From positions 46,051,180 through 46,115,179 of the forward strand of contig CM055106.1 of assembly GCA_029204225.1 (NCBI GenBank): a stretch of 64,000 bases of DNA, read 5' to 3'. Source of the DNA: Diphasiastrum complanatum. Its lineage: Eukaryota; Streptophyta; Lycopodiopsida; Lycopodiales; Lycopodiaceae. Made by a program: the position numbers and the translations under genes. Shown piece by piece: positions 1 to 11,118 of this stretch (position 1 is its first letter; the number at the start of each line of letters is the position of its first letter). The notes below the pieces were generated by a model, which saw only the letters and a list, made by a program, of their open reading frames with translations, made no database searches and was not told the DNA's origin.

Positions 1-878
1 AATAGTTTTAGAGTAGGTTAAAAACTTATATCTGATACAAACAAGAACACATATCAATAACTCAATTCCTCATACAGGGACTATCATCTCAGATGTATAC
101 ATACAATTCTATCAATGATTGTGCTAGACTGTACCAAATATAGACGTTGTTCGAGTGCCGAATACAAAGTGTTCGCGACAGATGAATAAGATAGTTTTAA
201 GACAGTTTTTTAGTACATATTTAATGACAGACAGCAAACAACTATTCGAGAGAACTATTTGTTGATCAGGTTCATCTTCTTGTTCGTCTCCATTAGCTAC
301 CCCAGCGTTGCCTTCTGTAGTTGCTCAAGCCTTGCCTAAAGTGTCAGACTGAGTTTCGTCTTCGTCTAAGTCGCTTGAACTCTTCTACTTCTGGGAGGTT
401 GAAGCATAAGCTGGCTTCGTTGATTCTGCAAGAGCATCTCCATCTGTGTCCATAGCAGTGGTACTATCTGCGTCCTTCTGTGAAGCTGCACCATCAACTT
501 CCATAGCAGTCGAAAAAATTCTAAACATTTGTTAAGAAAATAAAAAAAAATTGGTGAGTCTAGAAAGATTCTCGAAAGATTTTCGAAAAGATTCCAAAAA
601 TCTCTCAAAAGATCATGTCATGAACCTAGAAAGATTTTTGAAAATTTCTAGAAGAGATGAGAGAAAATTTCTCGAAAAGTTCTTGAAATATTCTCAAGAA
701 TAAAAACATACTAGAAAAATTGGAGAAAGATTCTAGAAAAAATTGCGAAAGAATGATCAAAAAATTCAAGAAAAAGAATACTAGAAATTGGTAGAAAATT
801 CACAAAAATTTCTAAAGAGATACAAGAAAGAAAAAAAAATGGTCAAAGATAATATTTCTTGAGTCTGGGCCCATTAAT
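1..878. other. AT-rich non-coding stretch beside a gypsy relic
   Basis: I see no gene. One GTTCGCGACA word near 172-181 matches the motif repeated at 18.0-18.5 kb. The position downstream of the integrase end on the minus strand fits a 3' untranslated part or LTR of the neighbouring gypsy relic, but no LTR pair is visible to prove it. Confidence 0.4.
541..850. repeat. degenerate GAA/TTC-rich repeat field
   Basis: About 300 bases are built from variations of AGAAAGATTCTCGAAA, with frequent alternation of GAA and TTC. The units are not of constant length. The spacing is partly like heat-shock elements (GAA and TTC two bases apart) but is irregular, so low-complexity decay is the simpler reading. 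Confidence 0.5.
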
Positions 879-2080
879 TCATGTCGGTAATAGTTCGCCT
901 TCAAGTGATTGGAGTTGAACAGAACCATTCTCGAACACCTCAATAGCTTTATAAGGTCTGAGCCATCTCATATGAAGTTTTCCAGGGAACTTTTGATGTT
1001 GACTATCATAGATCAGTGCAAAGTCATCAGCTTTATGATCACTTTTTCTGATACGACTATCATACTTTTTTTTCATTGTTCCTGGATTTGTTCCGTTAGT
1101 TTTTGTGAAGTTGAACGAGCTTCAGATAGTTCTTCAATAGTCGTCAACCTTTCATTAATACATTCTGCATCGGTTCGTTGAGCTTGTATACGGAAAGTTG
1201 TCACCTCAAATTCAATAGGTAAGATAGAATGCATACCATAAGTAAGAAAATATGGTGTTTGCATCGTCGTGATCTTCTCTGTATTTCGATAAGCCCAGAG
1301 AACTGAAGGTAATTTCTGATCCCAATTAGTCGCATGTGCAATAGTAATCTTGTTCAGGATCTTGCAAAGTATTCCATTTACTCTCTCAGTCAACCCGCTT
1401 GCTTTTGGATTATAAGAGGTTGTCTATCTGTGTTTAATTAGAAAATACGTTGTCAGCAGCCGTATTGTGTCATTTAAAAAATGTGTACCACGATCACTAA
1501 CTAAAGAGGACAATATCTTGTGATTATAGATTTGAATAAGAACGCTATGACAGTTTTCGCATCGTTTCGTTTCATCGCTTCAACTTCTACGTTCTTCGTG
1601 GCATAATTTCTACGGCCAATTCATTGCTTTTGTTGGCTTTCCAAATCTCTGGCAAGGATCACACGATCGTATATAATTTGATACTGAATGTAAGGCTTGT
1701 ACAACATTTTTAATATCTTCGGTTTCGAGACATCTTCTTAGTTGATGATCAACACCAAGCTTGTATAGGACATTGTTAATAATAGATTCAGTATTAATAA
1801 TTTCTTTCGCTTTTGCTAAGATGTCTTTTGCAAATAATTTTGTAGCATTATGGTCATAGTTAGGGTCATCTTTAAGATCTTCTTTAGTTGTAGATTTGTT
1901 CGTTGACTTGCTCGAAGATTTCTTCTTCGAAGAGTTTCTACGCTTCGTCGAAGATTTCGTTTCGGGTTTTGAAGATCCTTTGCTTCTTGTGGTGACTTTG
2001 AATAGCTTTTCTACGTCACTTGACCAGGACTGGTCTTTTGTCTTCGCCAATTTACCTTCAATAATATCAATTCTCTGCAC
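879..2080 (-). pseudogene. Ty3/gypsy integrase relic
   Basis: Read on the minus strand from 2080 down, this holds a Ser/Lys-rich stretch, then the end of an integrase zinc-binding region (IRSCDPCQRF near 1640-1680; the expected GGH part just before it is missing), then a core segment with VSDRGTHF near 1500 and GLTERVNG near 1385 (the last catalytic Glu), and a GPY/F-like tail (FPGKLHMRWLRPY near 960). At least one stop and one frame change interrupt it. The tail and core are typical of Ty3/gypsy polyproteins without a visible chromodomain. The Ser/Lys-rich segment (1890-1990) is not a usual part of this region and may come from fusion or repeat expansion. Clearly non-functional. Confidence 0.85.
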
Positions 2081-2599
2081 AACAACATCAGTCGAAGCTT
2101 TTGCTTTCGAGTCTGCAGCAGCTAGTGTTGCTACATACTTGTACTTAGGTCGCGGCTTCTGTGGCTAGGCTCCCTATAGTTCAAACATAACGGTACATAT
2201 GGTCCTTATTCGTGAAGCAAGTTATAGTTTGCAATCATCTTCAGCTCTATTTTGGTTGATCTCTTACTTGTGGATTTAAATATTAGTCACAATATTCTAA
2301 GAGTTTTTTTTAGGTAGTAATTCAAGTCACATTGTATTATATTAGCTTGATCTAGATCTGATCAATTCTACTCAAGTTTCCATTGTTTATGAAGTAGTTT
2401 GAAAAGTAGAGTGAATATTTGCAATCAATTTTTTATGTATGTTGTTTAATATTTGACTTGTGTTTTTACTTTAGAGCACTTATAGAATGTTTTGAAAGCT
2501 CCAAATAATATTGTAAAGCATTTCATGTAGGTTTGATCTTGTGTGATCAATTATACTCTAGTATTAATCACCATGTCTTATTAAAGGAAGTATCGAATA
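2081..2599. other. spacer, nothing recognised
   Basis: AT-rich sequence with no frame, LTR boundary or RNA gene that I can support. It lies between the gypsy relic and a diverged copia gag fragment, so it is probably untranslated retroelement sequence. Confidence 0.4.
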
Positions 2600-2860
2600 G
2601 ATTGATGTCTTCCACCTCTACTCAATATGGAAAGTAAGGGTAGAATCACTTCTAGCAATTTATCGCTTCATGGAACAAGAGAGCTAGATTTGCTCTACAT
2701 GTCATAAAGATGAATGAATCCAAAGAGCTTCCCAAAGATGTAAGCGCATGTCAAAAAATGATGCATGAGATTCCCTCCTTGAATGAATCTATGAACCCAA
2801 GAATACATCAAGGACAGATGCTTAATTTGATAAATTGAATTGATCAAAGTTTCAATTTAA
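2600..2860 (+). pseudogene. diverged copia gag fragment
   Basis: A plus-strand frame near 2678-2800 reads NKRARFALHVIKMNES, which lines up with YKKRARMALHYIKMNV in the better preserved gag at about 3194. It is thus an older, more diverged relative of the gag that starts 200 bases downstream. Stops are frequent. It could be part of the same element only if gag had been duplicated; an older separate insertion is simpler. Confidence 0.5.
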
Positions 2861-3046
2861 TTATGTGAAGTAGATCTTGTTTTGGAGAGATTTGGATAGC
2901 TAGTGAGAATCAATTTACAATTTGTTGCAAGATCTTTCATAGGAGGTGATAGCGCATCATTTTTGGTTCCTATTGAGAGTGTGTAGCAACATTTATTCTT
3001 CATCATTTGAGTTTTCTCCACTTCAAATGGTTTAAAGAGTTCATGC

Positions 3047-4045
3047 TTGTTGGAATCAAGTGAGAGATTGTCCACTTCAAACTATTCAATTTGGAAGATG
3101 AGGATGGAGTCCATCTTGATCCTTCAAGATGTGATGGACATAGTTCTTGGCCTTGAAGAAGAACCACAAGTTCTTCAAGAGGTTCAAAAATACAAGAAGA
3201 GAGCTAGGATGGCTCTCCACTACATTAAGATGAATGTCTCTGATGAGATATTGAGGGAGATAGGTACTTGCACAACAGCCAAAGAAGCTTGGCATTGTCT
3301 CAAGACTATCTATGAGGCTAAGAATACCTCTAGGCTCCTCACTCTTAGAAATCAAATCTTTCAAAGTAGCCAAAAGAGTGATGAGAGTGCACCTAGTTAT
3401 GTTTTGAGAGTAAAGGATATTCATAGAGAGATTGCTTGCATTGGTGATTCTATCAATCAAAATGAGCTAGTCCAAGTCATTCTCAATGGCTTGAGAAGTG
3501 AATTTGATAACCTTGTCGAAACCTATGCCATTAAGGAGGAACTACCAAGCTTGGAGGCTCTACAAAGTGTGCTTATTTCTGAAGAATCAAGACAAGAGTA
3601 CAAGCTCTTAAGGATGGACAAGCTTTCTCTCACTCATAATAATGGCAAAGCCCTCTTTGCCAAGGACAATCACAAAGGGAGGAGCAAGAACCAATATTAA
3701 CAATCCTCAATCAAGGACAAAGCCAAATCCAAAGAAAAAGATGAGGAGGAAGATGATTCCTCTAGTGCCTCATCATCCAAGCTTAAGAAGAGGAAGATCA
3801 AGTGCTTTTATTGTGGCAAGAAAGGCCATTATGCCACCAATTGCTTCAAGAAGAAGAATCAACTCAAGCAAGCCAACATCACCAATGAGAAGGAAGACAC
3901 TATTGCAAGTGATGGAGAGGGATCTCTTATGGTATCTAGCTTCTCATCCTCTCCTTTCAAGAAGGATGGCTTATGGTATATTGATAGTGGAGCTTCTTCA
4001 CATATGTGTAGCTCCAAGGACTCTTTCTCTTCGACTTCACCTTGA
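3047..4045 (+). pseudogene. copia gag and protease start (outer copy)
   Basis: Gag with the UBN2-type core (SNYSIWKMRMESILI at the start), a Lys/Asp-rich linker, a CX2CX4HX4C zinc knuckle (CFYCGKKGHYATNC, 3810-3851) and the protease site WYIDSGASSHM near 3975. The inner copy has CAA where this copy has TAA (3698-3700), so a single C-to-T change truncates gag. A one-base loss near 4042 then breaks the frame into the pre-integrase region. The start is ill-defined because the region matching the inner copy's start codon has changed. Confidence 0.85.
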
Positions 4046-5215
4046 TGGAGTCAAGAAATCAATATACACTGCAAATGATTTTGAATGTCCTATTGAAGGC
4101 ATAGGGAACATTCCTTTGAAGCTTGCATCTTCTATAGTTCTTTCTCTTTCTGAAGTTCTTTATGTGCCTAAGCTTACTAAGAATCTCATTAGTGTTGGCC
4201 AATTGCTTGATATGTGATATTCAATGTTGATACTTGCACTATCAAGAAGAATGATGAGATACTTGGATTAGGATCTAGATTTGGAGGCATCTATAAACTA
4301 GATCCAAAAGAATATATGAATGCTAGTAATGTTGCTCTTGTGAACAAGCTCTCTATGGAGGAATTATGGCATAGGAGGTTGGGCCATCCCAACTACAAAT
4401 CAATGCTCTCTATGATCAAAGTGGCCAAAGCTATTGGCTTTCCAAAGTCATTTTCCAAGGAGATCAAGCCTTGTGAGGCTTGTGCTATTGCTAAATCTCA
4501 CAAAAAGCCATTTACAAGATCTTTATCAAAAGCAAGCATCATTTGGAGTTGATCCACTCGGATGTGCATTTCTCATCAACTATAGGCAAGGGAGGAGCTA
4601 CTTGTTTTGTTACTTTCATTGATGATTTCACAAGATTCACTTGGATATATCTTCTTGCTTCTAAATCTATGGTGTTTTATCATTTCCTTATTTTCAAAGC
4701 TTATGTAGAGAAACAATTCTCATTCAAGTTAAAAGATCTTAGATGTGATGGAGGTGGTGAATATATCTCCAATAAATTTCATGATTTTTGTGAGGTTGAA
4801 GGCATCAAAAGAGAGTTTTCTTGTGCCTATTCTCCATCTCAAAATGGAGTGGCCGAGAGAAAGAATAGATCTCTATGTGAATGTGCAAAATCTATGAGAA
4901 TTGAGGCATCCTTGCCCAAAGATTTTTAGGGAGAAGCCATTAATTGTGCAAATTATCTTTGCAATAGGCTCCCACATGTAGCTCTTGCAGAAAAGTCACC
5001 AAATGAAGTCTTATATTTGAAGAAGCCTAAGGTTGATCACCTTAGAGTTTTTGGATGCATATGCTTTGCCCACATTCCCTTGGAAACAAGGAAGAAGGAA
5101 GATCCTAGTGCATGCAAAGGGATCATGGTTGGATATTCATCCAACAAAAAGGCTTATAGAGTCTTTGTACTCTCTACTTCAAAGGCAAACAAGTGGATCT
5201 TGATTCCACTAATTA
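4046..5215 (+). pseudogene. copia integrase (outer copy)
   Basis: A GAG-pre-integrase segment (ELWHRRLGHPNYKSM near 4365, then CEACAIAKSHKKPF with the zinc-binding Cys pair) is followed by the integrase core: HSDVHF near 4555, DGGGEY near 4750 and GVAERKNR near 4848, which carry the D, D and E of the active site. There is a frame shift near 4540. The codon at 4927 is TAG where the inner copy keeps TGG (KDFWGEA). The conserved FGC and KGIMVGYS region follows at 5050-5145, and homology then breaks near 5200. Confidence 0.88.
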
Positions 5216-5723
5216 TGTTTTTATGTTTCTCATGAAGAGCCAAAGAATGTACAAGAGGCACTCAATACCAAGGAGTGGTATGATGCCATGAAGCAAGAGT
5301 ATGATGCACTGATCACCAACAATACTTGGGAGCTTGTGGATCCTCCATCCAACAAGCATGTGATTGGTTGCAAGTGCGTATTTCGGATCAAGGACAATCA
5401 TGATGGCACCATCAACAAGTACAAAGCAAGTTTATGTGCCAAAGGATTTGCTCAAATCCATGGCCTTGATTATGAGGAGGACCTTTGCACCCATTGCAAA
5501 GATGGTGACAATAAGAATTCTTATTTCTCTTGCTTGTTTTTTCAAGTGGAAGGTGTTCCAATTAGATGTATCCAATGCTTTTCTAAATGTTTATCTTGAG
5601 GAGGAGATCTATAGGGAACAACCTCAAGGATTCATCAAGGATGAGTCCAAAGTGTGTTTGCTCTTTAAAAGTCTTTATGGACTCAAGCAAGCACCAAGAT
5701 CATGGTATGCAAGACTTAACTCT
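5216..5723 (+). pseudogene. copia reverse transcriptase, N-terminal part (outer copy)
   Basis: Contains the copia RT opening (WYDAMKQEYDALITNNTWEL near 5278, VIGCKCVFRIK), a frame change near 5490, then KMVTIRILISLA, QLDVSNAFLN and SLYGLKQAPRSWYARLNS, ending exactly where the inner element is inserted. The next residues are found at 11114 onward. The catalytic YVDD lies beyond the break. Confidence 0.88.
5719..5723. repeat. target-site duplication, left copy (ACTCT)
   Basis: ACTCT directly precedes the TGTTGAATTTCACACG terminus of the inner element; the same five bases occur at 11114-11118 after its other end. When one copy is removed the outer element's coding sequence is continuous. Confidence 0.9.
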
Positions 5724-5831
5724 TGTTGAATTTCACACGTGTGGACTGTCCACTACATGTACTTGTGATCTCCTAAGGTGTGTAGATGCACCAAGATCAA
5801 GACTAGATTGAGATTCAAGATCTATCTTTGA
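5724..5831 (-). repeat. 3' LTR remnant of inner copia
   Basis: Only the last 108 bases of the LTR remain. They match the end of the 5' LTR (10387-10494). On the other side the sequence switches at 5831/5832 directly into the end of RNase H, so a deletion removed the final RNase H codons, the polypurine tract and about 85 percent of the LTR. The terminal bases read TGTTGAATTTCACACG on the plus strand. Confidence 0.9.
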
Positions 5832-7471
5832 TAGAGGATGAGTTGACATGCTCCAAATAGATTTCACCTCCAATAAGCTTTTCTCTCACAAAATGGTGTG
5901 CCACTTCAATGTGCTTGCTTCTTGCATGAAATATGGGATTATTGGCAAGAGCTTGGGCCAAGATGTTATCACACTTGATCATTGGTAGATCATCCTCCTT
6001 GATGCACTTTAGCTCCATTAATAACCTCTTGATCCAAAGCACTTCTTTGGTAGTTGTAGTGAGTGCTTTGTACTCGGCCTCACTTGAAGAGAGAGATATA
6101 GTATCTTGCTTTTTGGACAGCCAAGATATAAGATTGCCTCCAAGAAAGATAGTGTATGCACTAATAGACTTTCAATCCATCTTGTCACTTGCAAAGTCCG
6201 AATCCGAGTAGTCAATAATGAATAGACCTTCAATTTTATAGAGTAGACCATAATCACAAGATGAAGATACATATCTTAAAATCCTCTTGGCCATCTTCCA
6301 ATCATGGATCTTAGGATCTTGCATAAATTGACTCAATTTGTGCACACAAAAACTTAGATTGGGCCTAGTGATTGTAAGCCAAATCAAGGAGCCTACAAGA
6401 CTCCTAAAAAGTGTGATGTCCTCAAAGGATCTTTCATCACCTTTATTAGGATCTTTTACAATTTGCTCCATTGGAGTATCTATGCTCTTAGAATTTTCCA
6501 TATGGAATTTTTTCAACATAGAGTGAGCATATCTAGATTGGCATATAAAGACATGATTTTCATAAAAATCAATTTCTAGGCCTAGGATGTAATGCATCTC
6601 TCCTAGATCTTGCATTTTAAACTCACATCCAAGTGCTAGCTTGGTTTCATCAACTAGCTTGATACAACTTCCACAAAGAATAATTTCATCAACATAAATT
6701 AGAAGAATGACAATATTGCTATCAACAAACTTTAGATACATGGAAGGATCATAGTCACTAAGAGTAGATCCTAGTGAGATAAGAAAAGAGTTAAGTCTTG
6801 AATACCATGATCTTGTTGCTTGCTTGAGTCCATAAAGACTTTTGAAGAGCAAGCACACTTTGGACTCATCCTTGATGAATCCTTGAGGTTGTTCCATATA
6901 GATCTCATCCTCAAGATAACCATTTAGAAAAGCATTGGATACATCTAATTGGAACACCTTCCACTTGAAAAAACAGGCAAGAGAAATAAGAATTCTTATT
7001 GTCACCATCTTTGCAACAGGTGCAAAGGTCCTCCTCATAATCAAGGCCATGGATTTGAGCAAATCCTTTGGCACATAAACTTGCTTTGTACTTGTTGATG
7101 GTGCCATCATGATTGTACTTGATCCGAAATACCCACTTGCAACCAATTACATGCTTGTTGGATGGAGGATCCACAAGCTCCCAAGTATTGTTGGTGATCA
7201 ATGCATCATACTCTTGCTTCATGGCATCATACCACTCCTTGGTATTGAGTGCCTCTTGTACATTCTTTGGCTCTTCATGAGAGACATAAAAAACATAATT
7301 AGTGGAATCAAGATCCACTTGTTTGCCTTTGTCAACATATGAGAGCCTCTTAGGCTCGGATCTATCTCTCATGGATCTTCTTGGTGAGAAAATCCGAGGA
7401 GAGTCTTCTTCAAATCTCGACCCCATCACATCATGATTGTCTTCAAAATCAATAATTGATGATGCATCCAT
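5832..7471 (-). pseudogene. copia RT and RNase H (inner copy)
   Basis: On the minus strand from 7471: the RT opening (EWYDAMKQEYDALITNNTWE), a frame change near 7010-7050, QLDVSNAFLNGYLEDEIYMEQ near 6930, SLYGLKQATRSWY, the polymerase box YVDE near 6690, LGCEFKMQDLGEMHYILGLEI, SLIWLTITRPNLSF, and the start of RNase H (SDSDFASDKMD near 6175). A stop there is followed by WIKRLLMELKCIKED and ARSKHIEVAHHFVREKLI. YVDD is the family norm; here the second Asp is Glu, so the polymerase was probably inactive even apart from the frame shifts. Confidence 0.9.
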
Positions 7472-7571
7472 AGATTTCTAGATCTCGGCCTCTTCAAAAG
7501 ATGTGTGTTGATCGTCATGAAAGACAACATCTCTACTTTCAATAACTTGAGAAGTAGAGAGTATAAAGACT

Positions 7572-8590
7572 CTATAGGCCTTCTTGGTGGCATCCAAAAA
7601 CTCTAAGGTGATAAACCTTAGGCTTCTTCAAAAATAAGATTTCATATGGTGACTTTCCTCCAAGAGCTATATGTGGGAGCCTATTGCAAAGATAATTTGC
7701 ACAATTAATGGCTTCTCCCCAAAAATCTTTGGGCAAAGATGCCTCAATTCTCATAGATATTGAACATTCACATAGAGATCTATTCTTTCTCTCGGCCACT
7801 CCATTTTGAGATGGAGAGTAGGCACAAGAAAACTCTCTTTTAATGCCTTCAAGCTCACAAAAATCTTGAAATTTATTGGAGATATATTCACCACCTCCAT
7901 CACTTCTAAGAGCTTTAATCTTGAATGAGAATTGCTTCCCTACATAAGCTTTGAAAATAAGGAAATGATCAAACACCATAGATTTAGAAGCAAGAAGATA
8001 TATCCAAGTGAATCTTGTGTAATCATCAATGAAAGTAACAAAACAAGTGGCTCCTCCCTTGCTTGTAGTTGATGAGAAATGCACATCCGAGTGGATTAAC
8101 TCCAAAGGATGCTTGCTTTTGATAGAAGATCTTGTAAATGGCTTTTTATGAGATTTAGCAATAGCACAAGCCTCACAAGGCTTGATCTTCTTAAGGAGTG
8201 ACTTTGGCAAGCCAATAGCTTTGGCTTCTTTGATCATAGAGAGCATGGATTTGTAGTTGGGATGTCCCTACCTCCTATGCCATAATTCCTCCATAGAGAG
8301 CTTGTTCACAAGAGCAACATTACAAGCATTCACATACTCATTTGGATCTAGTTTATAGATGCCACCAAATCTAGATCCTAATGCAAGTATCTCATCATTC
8401 TTCTTGATAGTGCAAGTATCAACATTGAATTTTACATCAAGGCCATTATCAAGCAATTGGCCAACACTAATAAGATTCTTGGTAAGCTTAGGTACATAAA
8501 GAACTTTAGAGAGAGAAAGAACTTTAGAGGATGCAAGCTTCAAGGGAATGTTTCCTATGCCTTCAATAGGACACTCAAAATCATTTGCAG
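7572..8590 (-). pseudogene. copia pre-integrase and integrase (inner copy)
   Basis: Read from 8590 down: LYVPKLTKNLISVGQLL, the GAG-pre-integrase motif (ELWHRR, then a stop near 8268), GHPNYKSML, CEACAIAKSHKKPF, and an intact-looking core with HSDVHF, FIDDYTRFTWIYLL, SDGGGEY and GVAERKNR (catalytic D, D, E). The tail is KKPKVYHLRVFGC, after which a deletion removes the region up to the RT start. This copy retains TGG at the codon that is TAG in the outer copy. Confidence 0.9.
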
Positions 8591-9628
8591 TTATATTGAT
8601 TTCTTGACTCCATCATAAGGTGCAATAGAAGAGAAAGAGTCCTTGGAGCTACACATATGTGAAGAGGCTCCACTATCAATATACCATAGGCCGTCCTTCT
8701 TGAAAGGAGTAGATGAGAAACTAGAGACCATAAGAGATCCATGTCCATCACTTGCAATAGTGTCTTCCTTCTCATTGGTAATGTTGGCTTGCTTGAGTTG
8801 ATTCTTCTTCTTGAAGCAATTGGTGGCATAATGACCTTTCTTGCCACAATAAAAGCACTTGATCTTCTTCTTCTTGAGCTTGGATGATGAAGCATTAGAG
8901 GAATCATCTTCCTCCTCATCTTTGTCTTTGGATTTGACTTTGTCCTTGCTTGAGGATTGTTGATGTTGGTTCTTGCTCCTCCCTTTGTGCTTATCCTTGG
9001 CAAAGAGAGCTTTGCCATCATTATGAGTGAGAGAAAGCTTGTCCATCCTCAAGAGCTTGTACTCTTGTCTTGATTCTTCCGAAATTAGCACACTTTGGAG
9101 AGCCTCCAAACTTGGTAGCTCCTCCTTAGTGGCATAGGATTGGACAAGGTTATCAAATTCACTTCTCAAGCCATTGAGAATGACTTGAACTAGCTCATTT
9201 TGATTGATGGAATCACCAGCAAGTTCTCTATGAATATCTTTTACTCTCAAAACATAACTAGATGCACTCTCATCACTCTTTTGGCTACTTTGAAAGATTT
9301 GATTCCTAAGAGTGAGAAGCCTAGAGGTATTCTTAGCCTCATAGATAGCCTTGGGACAATCCCAAGCTTCTTTGGTTGTTGTACAAGTGCCTATCTCCCT
9401 TAATATCTCATTAGAGACATTCATCTTAATGTAGTGGAGAGCCATCCTAGCTCTCTTTTTGTATTTTTGAACCTCTTGAAGAACTTGTGGTTCTTCTTCA
9501 AGGCCAAGAACTATGTCCATCACGTCTTGAAGGATCAAGATGGACTCCATCTTCATTTTCCAAATTGAATAGTTTGAAGTGGTCAATCTTTCACTTGGTT
9601 CCAACAAGGATGAACCCATTGAAGACAT
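8591..9628 (-). CDS. copia gag and protease frame (inner copy)
   Basis: An open frame of about 345 residues from an ATG at 9628 (MSSMGSSLL). Gag core (TTSNYSIWKMKMESILI; KKRARMALHYIKMN), a Lys/Asp/Ser-rich linker, zinc knuckle CFYCGKKGHYATNC (8808-8849) that binds nucleic acid in capsids, then the aspartic protease site WYIDSGASSHM near 8665. The frame ends just after the protease start, near the position where the outer copy also loses frame. A longer frame begins at 9682; I prefer 9628 because homology with other copia gags starts there. It could still make capsid protein if transcribed, but nothing shows that it does. Confidence 0.75.
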   Translation of the reverse strand: MSSMGSSLLEPSERLTTSNYSIWKMKMESILILQDVMDIVLGLEEEPQVLQEVQKYKKRARMALHYIKMNVSNEILREIGTCTTTKEAWDCPKAIYEAKNTSRLLTLRNQIFQSSQKSDESASSYVLRVKDIHRELAGDSINQNELVQVILNGLRSEFDNLVQSYATKEELPSLEALQSVLISEESRQEYKLLRMDKLSLTHNDGKALFAKDKHKGRSKNQHQQSSSKDKVKSKDKDEEEDDSSNASSSKLKKKKIKCFYCGKKGHYATNCFKKKNQLKQANITNEKEDTIASDGHGSLMVSSFSSTPFKKDGLWYIDSGASSHMCSSKDSFSSIAPYDGVKKSI

Positions 9629-10370
9629 TTGAAGTGAAGAAAATTCAAACGATGAACAATAAATGTTGCTACACACTCTCAATAGGATCCAATAATAGAG
9701 TACTATCTCCTCCTATGAAAGATCTTGCAACTACTTGTGAATTGATTCTTACTAGCTACACAAATCTCTCTAACACAAGATCTATTTCACATCAAATGAT
9801 GGAGTATAGGCAAAGTTAGGATCAGACACTCTTAGCACATGTGAAGTACTCTAAGAAACCAAATTTGACTCAAATACAATGATATTGCATGAAACAAAAT
9901 GGCTAAGATCTCAAAACAGTGCCTAGATCACATATAGATGAGATTGGCAAGCATACAACTGTGATTTTGGATCAACCAAGCAATCTCTTGACCAAACCAA
10001 ATGTGTCCACCTAGGTCTAGGTGCCCTACCTAACCCTCTTCAAAAGCTTATAACTTCTGATTGGCTCAACCAAATGGAATGAAACTGATTGCATCAGAAA
10101 CTAGACAAAAATAGTTCAAAACAAGCTATCAAGCAAGATAAATGGATCGAGCATGAGAGAGAACTTCCAAACTGAAATTGGATGTTCCTCACACGTGTCT
10201 GAGCACCTGATTCCATACAGTACCAGGTTAGACCCAATCAATGTCCTTTTGATCTCTTTTGATCCAAGATTGAACAAGATAGCTAGAAAAATGGGCCTTG
10301 ACAACTTCTAGCTCAATATTGATGAAATTTTTTCACTTAGATGGATCAAAATGCATGGTAACCTTAGGTA
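9629..10370 (-). other. leader of inner copia element
   Basis: Untranslated sequence between the primer site and gag. Its gag-proximal 250 bases match the outer element's leader near 2865-3046, which fixes where the outer copy's surviving 5' end begins. Confidence 0.75.
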
Positions 10371-10383
10371 GGCTCTGATACCA
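10371..10383 (-). other. primer-binding site (initiator tRNA-Met)
   Basis: On the minus strand this reads TGGTATCAGAGCC, complementary to the 3' end of plant initiator tRNA-Met. It abuts the 5' LTR. Confidence 0.93.
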
Positions 10384-11113
10384 TGTCACACGTGTGGACT
10401 ATCCACTACATGTACTTGTGATCTCCTAAGGTGTGTAGATGCACCAAGATCAAGACTAGATTGAGATTCAAGATCTATCTTTGAATCTATGGCAAAAACA
10501 CACTACTACATGCATTCAATCACTTCCAACTCTCACTCACACGTGTGGAAAGTATTCAAAAAATAATCTAAGTAAAAACAAGCTGCTCTCCTCGGGTAGA
10601 GAGAGAAAAAGCATCATGAGCTCTCGGGTAGAGAGAGAAAGCTAGAAATCCAATAACTCACAAAATCCATGAAATCACCAAATCAATTAGATCCAAAATG
10701 AGGAGTACAATGATACTAGTAGATCCACGAGCTACCACTATCCTTAACTATGATTGGACCATATTTTGTCACTTCTTGATCCTATTGGATCATTGATCCA
10801 TGCACCTCTTAATTCTATTGGACTATATTCAAGCACACCTCAATTTCCTATTGGACCTCACAAGGTTCCACCTCTAAATCCTATTGGACCTCTTGGAATT
10901 CATCAAACAAAAGCTTTACACTTGTCTACACTCTAATTGGCACGTGTTTAGTCTCTTACTCTATTTTGGCTCAATAGTGGCATTACAAGTGGAAATGCAT
11001 AATTTGCCATCTATGCCAAATTTATTCCCATCAACATCCTACACCTAGATGCTTGATGTAAAAAACATAAGACCCCTATATCTAACATAGATAATCTTTT
11101 TCAATTCTTCACA
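10384..11113 (-). repeat. 5' LTR of inner copia (730 bp)
   Basis: Begins TGTGAAGAATTG at 11113 (minus strand) and ends in CA at 10384, next to the primer site. It is homologous to the plus-strand LTR at 12184-12906. Compared with the other two LTR ends of the family, it lacks about seven bases just before the terminal CA. Confidence 0.92.
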
Positions 11114-11118
11114 ACTCT
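11114..11118. repeat. target-site duplication, right copy (ACTCT)
   Basis: Second copy of the five-base duplication made when the inner element integrated; the outer RT frame continues from here. Confidence 0.9.

Larger units (their letters stand above)
5724..11113 (-). mobile_element. inner copia element nested in its relative
   Basis: A 5.39-kb minus-strand Ty1/copia element: 5' LTR 10384-11113, primer site 10371-10383, leader, gag-protease, integrase, RT/RNase H, and a shortened 3' LTR at 5724-5831. It is of the same family as the element it interrupts, with very similar protein segments. ACTCT flanks both ends. Internal deletions (near 7475-7600 and 5832) and frame shifts disable it. Insertion must post-date the outer element. 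Confidence 0.93.
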
